Assembly: GCA_964035575.1 (NCBI GenBank)
Contig: OZ037876.1
Coordinates: 248,001 to 312,000, forward strand
DNA length: 64,000 nt
Source: Rhynchopus sp. YZ270_cl-10
Taxonomy: Eukaryota > Euglenozoa > Diplonemea > Diplonemida > Diplonemidae
Reading direction: 5' to 3'
Below, one piece after another: positions 58,062 through 64,000 of this stretch; the stretch's first letter is position 1, and each line of letters starts with the position of its first letter. Below the pieces are notes generated by a model, which saw nothing but the letters and a program-made list of their open reading frames with translations, searched no databases and had not been told where the DNA came from. The translations under genes and the position numbers were made by a program.

Positions 58062-59391
58062 TTAACGCATCAACTCAAGCTTTCTCTTTTCCGCGTCCTC
58101 ACGTTCTTCTGGTTCAACTGGCTCGCCATCGATCTTGGTCAGCCCCGGAAGACGCACTAAAAGCTGCAGACGCCACTCACGCTTCTCAGACGCTTCCACC
58201 TATTTTAAAATAGAATTGATGGGTTTTGAAAGATAAGATAAAATATGGGGTGTCCTGAGGAAATTCACGTGTAATGGTGTGTAATATGGTGAAATGGGGA
58301 GAAAGCAGCGTGACAGTGGGTGTTGGTCCCCTAGGATAATATGACTACAAAAGTTGTTGTTCTTTTGTAGTCATTCAACCAGGGGTAGTGGTATTCAAGT
58401 CATTATATGCACACTACTTTGTGAGCAGAACGTGTCACGTCGTTCACCTAACCGTGCTCCGCAATGAATGTGCATACCTTCTCTGTCCCGACCGTCTCGA
58501 ACCACAGAGGATTGTTGAAGAGGAGCACATCTGTGAGCTGCGAGTTGTTATTCGAGAGCTTGTCCACTTCGGTCCACTTGCCGACAAGGTTGTTCGACAT
58601 GTAAAGGACTTGCAAGGAGCGTAGCTTGTCAAGCCCGCTGAGCTTGTCTATCATATTGTATGAGATCCACAGCTCCTTCAGGTTCGGTAGATCCAGGTTT
58701 TCAAGTTTCTGTGGGAGGGGGGGAAAGTTTGTGGATTTAGAAAAAAAAATGGGGAAGATGAACCTAGCCCATCACGCTTAGTCATGGCAGGTGGGTGAGC
58801 TGGTGCACTGCTGCGTGAAATGGAAAAATGCCTGTAAAATAGAAATTACCTTGATCTTGTTCCTTCCGAGCGACAGAATTTCGAGGTTAGGAAGCGCGTT
58901 GAGCCCGGGACCTATCTTTTCGATGCAATTCGTCGAGAGCCGCAGACATTGGCATTTTTTGAGTATCTGCAGCTCCTTGTCCATCTTCTGGATAGGGGGG
59001 AGCTTCCCGTTCCCGCCGGCGAAGAGTCTGATGTCGGTTTCCTCTGCTGCCACGGGGCGGACGGGTTCTACGTACTCAAGACCTTTCTTTTCGGCCTTCT
59101 CTTTCTCCTGCAAAAAAAAAAGCAATTGAGGGGTGCAAAGGACCCGGGATGATACGTTAAAGAGAGAGAGCGAGGGATTTGAAAAAGTTTGTTTCAAGGC
59201 GAGGGAGCGAGGGAGGGAGAGGGTGCTTAAAATCTTATAAAAAGTGTTGGGTGCAGTCCGGGGCAGTCCCTAGATGCGGGATGTGGCCCAAAGAAGAGAG
59301 GGCAGGTGCATACCGCGTTTTTGTTCCTCTCCCACTGCGAGTCCAGCCAGTTTTCAATGGCTTCCTTCACGGTGATCGGCGGTACAGCCAT
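58062..59391 (-). CDS. DNAL1: Outer-arm dynein light chain 1 (leucine-rich repeat), 234 aa
   Basis: Four exons in phase 0: 59391-59314, 59107-58850, 58708-58478 and 58199-58062 (introns 206, 141 and 278 nt). It matches axonemal dynein LC1 throughout: TVKEAIENW near the start, KLPPIQKMD, CLRLSTNCIEKI, LPNLEILSLGRNKIK, LKELWISYNMIDKLSGLDKL, LQVLYMSNNLV, LLFNNPL, and a C-terminal LVRLPGLTKIDGEPV. In known systems LC1 binds the microtubule-binding stalk domain of an outer-arm dynein heavy chain in motile cilia. This protein is about 35-40 residues longer than usual LC1, because of a lysine/glutamate-rich insert (EKEKAEKKGLEYVEPVRPVA) after residue 26 and an extended acidic C-terminus. The second intron carries a family A hairpin, and the third carries a perfect 13-bp stem-loop. 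Confidence 0.95.
58341..58374. other. Perfect 13-bp stem-loop in DNAL1 intron 3
   Basis: ATGACTACAAAAG, an 8-nt loop (TTGTTGTT), then CTTTTGTAGTCAT. No mismatches. Confidence 0.8.
58754..58790 (+). repeat. Hairpin element, family A, inside DNAL1 intron 2
   Basis: Reads GAAGATGAACCTAGCCC then ATCACGCTTAGTCATGGC, antisense to the gene. Confidence 0.6.
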
Positions 59392-59582
59392 CTCAGTGTT
59401 TGTTCGTGGGTGTGGGGGGTTTTGTTATGAGTGGTGTGTAAATGGGGAGGCTGGGGGATCTGAAGAGGGTATTTGTAGTGGAAAAGAGGAAAGTTTTAAG
59501 AAAAGTTGATAATGTGACCCCCCCCATACTTTGCCATCTTTGATCAGCGGTATCCGATGAAGTAGCGGACAAAAGAAAAATT

Positions 59583-59620
59583 GGTAAAAATGAAGCTAAG
59601 CCTGTCGTGCTTAGTCACTT
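59583..59620 (+). repeat. Hairpin element, family A
   Basis: Reads GGTAAAAATGAAGCTAAGCC then TGTCGTGCTTAGTCACTT. CTAAG/CTTAG stem. Confidence 0.65.
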
Positions 59621-59768
59621 TAAAAAGAATGACGAAAAAGGCGTCTTCTCGTCCTGAACAAAAAAAAAAAACAAGGCAGTAAACCATAAAACATAATAGA
59701 TAGATATCCAAGTCAAAGGAATCCAAATTGCAATGCAAATCAAAGAGAAAAAAAAGATTGATAATTTC

Positions 59769-59810
59769 ATAAAAGATGAACCTAAGCCTCGCAGCGCCTC
59801 AGTCACCTTA
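59769..59810 (+). repeat. Hairpin element, family A
   Basis: Reads ATAAAAGATGAACCTAAGCC then TCGCAGCGCCTCAGTCACC. Confidence 0.6.
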
Positions 59811-60167
59811 AAAATCAATGCGCTGACGCTTCACACACACTATCCCTCACCTGTTGGGGTGGTGGTGTTGCGGAGCACGGTTGGGTGAATGAACGACGTG
59901 ACACCGCTCAACAAAGTAGTGTGCGTAAAAACAAAACTCCCCGGAGCGGGATAGTGACTTCCCCCCCTTTTTTACCGTAAGGCAAAAATAGGGTGGAAGT
60001 CTCACTATATATGGACCCCCTTCCGCGCTGAAACGGCTGGAAAGCCACTACAGCGCAGAAGTCTTTCAAGTCTGGATCAAAAAACTCCCGCTTCAATTTT
60101 TGATTTCAATCTACACAACACCAACTGCATCAATTCCTGACCATCCTTAGAAGGGCACCAAGATGGG

Positions 60168-60240
60168 AAAGAAGATGACCCTAAACCTCTTTGTGTTTAG
60201 TCACCTTGATCACATTTGTTATCACAGTATCAGCTGCAAA
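60168..60240 (+). repeat. Hairpin element, family A, long form
   Basis: Reads AAAGAAGATGACCCTAAACC, TCTTTGTGTTTAGTCACCTT, GATCACATTTGTTATCAC, AGTATCAGCTGC. CTAAA pairs with TTTAG, a change on both arms relative to CTAAG/CTTAG elsewhere. Confidence 0.7.
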
Positions 60241-60313
60241 AAAGGACGTTACGTCGACAATCAACAATCACTAAAGATATCCTCTCTTTTTTCCTTTCAT
60301 TTTTTTCACAACT

Positions 60314-63300
60314 TTACGGATACAACTGTCCATCGTCCCCTTCACTTGGTGTGGGTTCTGGTCTTAGCATTGGTAAGAATCCGTCTGAGAGCTTTCGGAG
60401 CCGTGTGCCTAGGGTGTTCTTTTGTTTGCGTATTGTGTGCGATGTTTTTTTGTAGCCCCAGTAGGGCATGAGGGGGACTTCGATGTGGAGGGAGGCGCCG
60501 AAGTCGACGGAGAGGAGTTGGTGCTTGACTGCAGCGAGACGTTGTGAAGGGGAGAGGTGGAAGAGGTCGATGTCGCAGAGGAAGGGCAGCAGGAGTGGTG
60601 GGAAGTCCACGTTGAGCTTCTGCGGCTTCATCCCTGCAGACAGCGCTGTGCGCAAAAGAAACGCAGCAGTCGAGCCCAACGCCATATGACCAGTAAAATC
60701 GCTCTCCGCCGCTGTATCAACAATAAGATGATTCCCCTCCAAAAGATGCATCAACGTCGACACCTCAGGCATATTCACAGTCTTAATGGCTCTGTGCTGC
60801 AGCTCGCTCCAGCTAATTAAATAATCCGGAGCACGCAATGAAAACCCATTGGCCCGTTCGCCTTCGCGTATTGTCTTCCAGACAGTGTCTTTTAGTGCGT
60901 ATTCGAATGCACGGTGGCCGAAGATGTTGGTTTCAAAGAGTTGTGTAAAGAGTTCGGAGCGGAGGAGGTGTTCGATAACGTCGATCTGTCCGTTGATGGA
61001 GGCGATGTGGAGGAGCGTGTCGTTGAGAAGCGGGGAATGGTAGTCGAGGGTGCCCTCCTTCTGCTCCTTCCATTGGAGGTACTTCACGGAGAGGGGGATG
61101 CGGAAGTTGAGGAGCAGGTTAAGGCTTTGTGCCTTGTCGCCGTCGTTGCATTCATTGCCTGAGAGGACAGCGTCGATCAGGAATTTGCGCATCACCGGTT
61201 CTGCAAAGAGCCCCCTCTCCAAAGACAGAAGGAACTCCAAGCACGCCACCTGGCAGGTCGACGCCGTGCTTTGTAAGATGCGGAGGCGTGTTTCGCTGCT
61301 CATTTCGGAGACATTCGCAAGACGCTTTGTGACAATGTATCGCAGCTGAGTGGTATTTTTTATGGTGTTTGAAAAGAAATAAACATTATGTCATACCAAC
61401 TTCGCATGGCCAAACCTGCCCAACAACTCAACAATAACATCGAAGTTCACCTCATGGTCGACCTTCAGCGGTGTGAACAGGGCAGCCAAGAAGACTGCCA
61501 GGAGGACTTCCTTTGGGTTCGACTGCAGCGAGTTGCGGTGCTGCTGGACCTGCTTGCGTTTCTGCCGCTCGATGACGGGGAGGCGGGCAGGGTTCTTTGG
61601 CGCTTCTGTGTTGGCTGTGAAGGGCATCTGCGACGCAGTGAGAGTGCAAAAGAGGACAGCAATAACAGGGTCGGCAAGCTTGAAGCACATAGGCGGCAGT
61701 TTTTCGTAGAGGGAGATGAGATGCACACCGTCGTCGCCGTGTGCAAACCACATCTGCACGATGAAGCCCAGCCAGAAGAGGTTAATCAGATCGATGCAGT
61801 CCTGCTCGGGACTCAGAAACTGTGCGTCGATGAGTTTGAACATCATCGACACAAAGCACCGTGTGCCGAGCGATGTATGGTTGTCCAACAGCCACCGTCG
61901 TGACTTTCGCAGGTCGGTCTTTCGCAACAGACGCACAGCACCACTTGACTTATCCAAGTCTTGTGTAGGCGACAAGCAGTCCAGAGGCACACGCTTTTCA
62001 TCATCCCGCTCCATCGGGTTCAAATCCTTCCCAATAGCAGACGCCAAGATGTCCAACACCCGCAACGCCTGCTTCCTGCACACAAAGTGCAGTGCCGTAG
62101 ACCCGTCACTCGCTCTGAACGCACCCACCAAAGAAACAGTGTGCATCAAATTCAACCTGCAAACCCTAGCAATCTTGGAGTGCACTGAAGGATCGCTGGG
62201 CATGTTCCTCAGAAGGTACAGAAACAGGCAGTTCTGGTTGGCCGTGACCGCAGGAACGCCGGTCAGCTTGAAGATGGTTTCGAGCACATCGTACGCACCC
62301 ACATCGCAGCAGTCGAAGGAGAAGCAGTACGTGCTGCTCAGCGGTATCACGGACGGCATCAGGCGGGATATGATCTTCTCCCCCAGGTGCCGTGTCAGCG
62401 CAATGGTGAGGGGGTACTGCCCGTTCCCTGGGATGGTGAGTGGTGGGTCCAGGTCTAGGATCTTGTGTACCTCATCAGGCATTTCAAGCAGCGCAAGCGT
62501 CAGCGCCGAGTGCGTGGCACGTTTGGTGACAAGCGTGACGTCAATGCCCTCATGGTCGAGCAACAGACGCACGATCCGTGGAAGGCGGTTCACGATGGCG
62601 AGCATGAGAGGGGTGACACCGTCGACGCCAGGGGCATTCACATTCACATGGCAGGACAAAAGGATCCGTACGGTTGTGTAGCAGCCGATGGTGCATGCAA
62701 TGTGAAGTGCCTGCATGCCCAGGTCGTTTTGGGTCTTTTCCTGCAGCAAGGTCTGCTGGTTGGTCAGGATGTACTGCGTGAGCGGGACCGGGTCCTTGAC
62801 CATGAGTGGGAACAGATTCGTGAGCACCTCGTTGTTTGAGGTAAGGATTTCACCAAGGGGCATCTCCTCCTTGACCTTGGTGAGGAGGAAGGGGGACACG
62901 GCATCACGTTTGGAGGCACCTCGGGCACGCCTTTTGCCTTCTGGAGGTTTGGGAAAGTGGCTCTTCATGACTGTGCCGAGGAGGGACTCAACAGCACCAG
63001 CGGCGATGTCCGCTGCATCTTCTTGGGGCATCTTTGGAGCGTTCATTGGTGAAAATGACGACGAACGCGACCGTGACTGAGGCACTACTGGACAATTTGG
63101 CAGACGTCTGTCGTCACCACGCAGAACCAGGTCGCACATCGGAGGGAAGCTGTAGTTCAGCAACTGTGCAGGGCTACACTTTGGGTTCCCTGCTGCGTGC
63201 AGGACCTTCTCAAAGAGACTCACGACGCTGTCGTTGTCTGTACAGCTTGGGTTCACCGCCAACGAACGCAGCGTCCAGTACGCCTCTGAGGGGCTGCGGA

Positions 63301-64000
63301 ACTCAATGTGCCACGACCACTTCATGTGGTCCATCACCTGTTCCTCCGTACCCAGGGGTATTGCGTACCCTACCTCGCCGCTGAGCACGACAGCTGCAGA
63401 GAGGACCACTAGCAGCTCTGGCGGGACGTGCTCCTCTTGGTGGCTCATGGAGCGGCGCTGTCGGAACGTCACGTCCAGTCGCGAGGCAGCTGCAATGAAG
63501 TAGTGGATCTCACTGCTGCAGGTGATGTCGCTGTGCACAATGGGTTCCAGGAAAAGGTCGCCCGTATCCGTCTCCATCTTGAACACAGCCAAACGCTGGT
63601 ACTCACTCCGCACAATGCGGAAAGACTTCTCACGAACAGACTTCTTCGCCTTCTTCGAACGCTGCTCAGAGAGTGCCCTCACAAGCTTCGTATTGCCGGG
63701 ACACCCCAGCTGCTGCAGCAGGTCGTATACTCGCTGCATCTCTTGGTGCAGAGAGAAGTCGACGAGAGTGTGGTTCCCAACCTTCTCCTTCAGGTTCAGC
63801 TGTGAATGTGCGGACTCAAGGATCGCGAGCGCGGCGTCCTCCTTTTGGCCGTACATTGCTAGCAAGAGGGGTGATTTGTTTTCTTTGTTTTTGAGTGCCG
63901 CGTCTGCACCGAGGTCGAGCAGGCTTTCGACAACAGAAGTGAACCCTGCTGCGGCAGCCCTGCTCAATGCGCTCCACCCCTTCCCGTCGACGCTGTTGAC
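60314..64000 (-). CDS. Ankyrin-repeat protein, partial (at least 1,211 aa; N-terminus beyond window)
   Basis: Two exons lie in the window: beyond 64000 to 61397, and 61345-60314, joined in phase 0 across a 51-nt intron (GTATGA...CACTCAG). The frame is open at the right edge. Ankyrin repeats are visible at the visible N-terminal end (DGKGWSALSRAAAAGFTSVV, LLDLGADAALKNKENKSPLL), in the middle (MQALHIACTIGCYTTVRILL, DGVTPLMLAIVNRLPRIVRL, GSTALHFVCRKQALRVLDIL) and in the last exon (LNDTLLHIASINGQIDVIEH). Between them are long regions without recognised domains, including a basic/serine-rich linker (RSRSSSFSP, EGKRRARGASKRD). A hydrophobic helical stretch near LINLFWLGFIVQMWF is not clearly a membrane span. 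Likely a large scaffold; the partner is unknown. Confidence 0.8.

Larger units (their letters stand above)
59392..60313. other. Intergenic region with three family A hairpins
   Basis: It holds copies at 59583-59620, 59769-59810 and 60168-60240, spaced about 190 and 400 bp apart. No gene. Confidence 0.65.

Noticed and set aside
401-60240. Box C/D or H/ACA snoRNA identity for the hairpin elements
   Set aside because: GATGA resembles a C box and CTGA appears near some 3' ends, but spacing and terminal stems are inconsistent among copies, and no ACA/AGA tail is conserved.

Overview
The window looks like nuclear DNA of a flagellated protist. The coding blocks are GC-rich (roughly 55-60% by eye). 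Between them lies AT-rich DNA full of A/T homopolymers and small repeats. Genes carry short GT-AG introns, 19 of which I could place; nearly all donors read GTATG or a close variant, and most are phase 0. A clear axonemal dynein light chain 1 gene (58.1-59.4 kb) shows a motile cilium. Every confidently called gene is on the minus strand. Such one-way arrangement would fit a euglenozoan (for example a diplonemid), but I cannot prove the lineage and found no spliced leader.

Layout, left to right. A 2,092-residue protein of coiled coil plus long repeats spans 0.6-7.0 kb. A FYVE-finger protein kinase lies at 10.2-12.3 kb, a coiled-coil protein at 13.3-14.1 kb and a small lipid-anchor/TPR-like protein at 14.2-14.7 kb. 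A doubtful plus-strand ORF with a ubiquitin-protease-like tail follows (16.5-17.3 kb). A membrane-anchored, golgin-like coiled-coil protein rebuilt from six exons occupies 17.3-20.4 kb. From 20.4 to 28.5 kb there are only repeats, including a 2.55-kb inverted-repeat-bounded unit with two perfect ~620-bp microsatellite arrays and a tRNA-Lys-headed SINE. A receptor-like protein kinase lies at 28.6-32.2 kb, then another repeat desert (32.2-41.1 kb). Next come a 5'-nucleotidase/cyclase receptor (41.1-44.1 kb), a ubiquitin-like/WD40 protein (47.6-49.0 kb), a second, larger receptor kinase (50.7-56.2 kb), a small tail-anchored protein (56.4-56.9 kb), DNAL1 (58.1-59.4 kb) and an ankyrin-repeat protein that runs off the right edge (60.3 to beyond 64.0 kb).

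Several genes form a sensory/signalling theme: two paralogous multi-membrane-span receptors with MAP3K-like kinase tails, a membrane receptor built from a 5'-nucleotidase-like ectodomain and a class III cyclase-like tail (both apparently missing catalytic residues), and a phosphoinositide-binding kinase. That they work together is inference only.

The most unusual signal is a set of related 30-75-nt hairpin elements scattered through intergenic DNA and inside the longer introns. They share a loop core close to CCTCTCGTG, and every copy I found lies in the same orientation, antisense to the genes. Several MITE-like elements with clear target-site duplications are also present: two hAT-like copies, a 49-bp palindrome flanked by a 10-bp duplication, and others.
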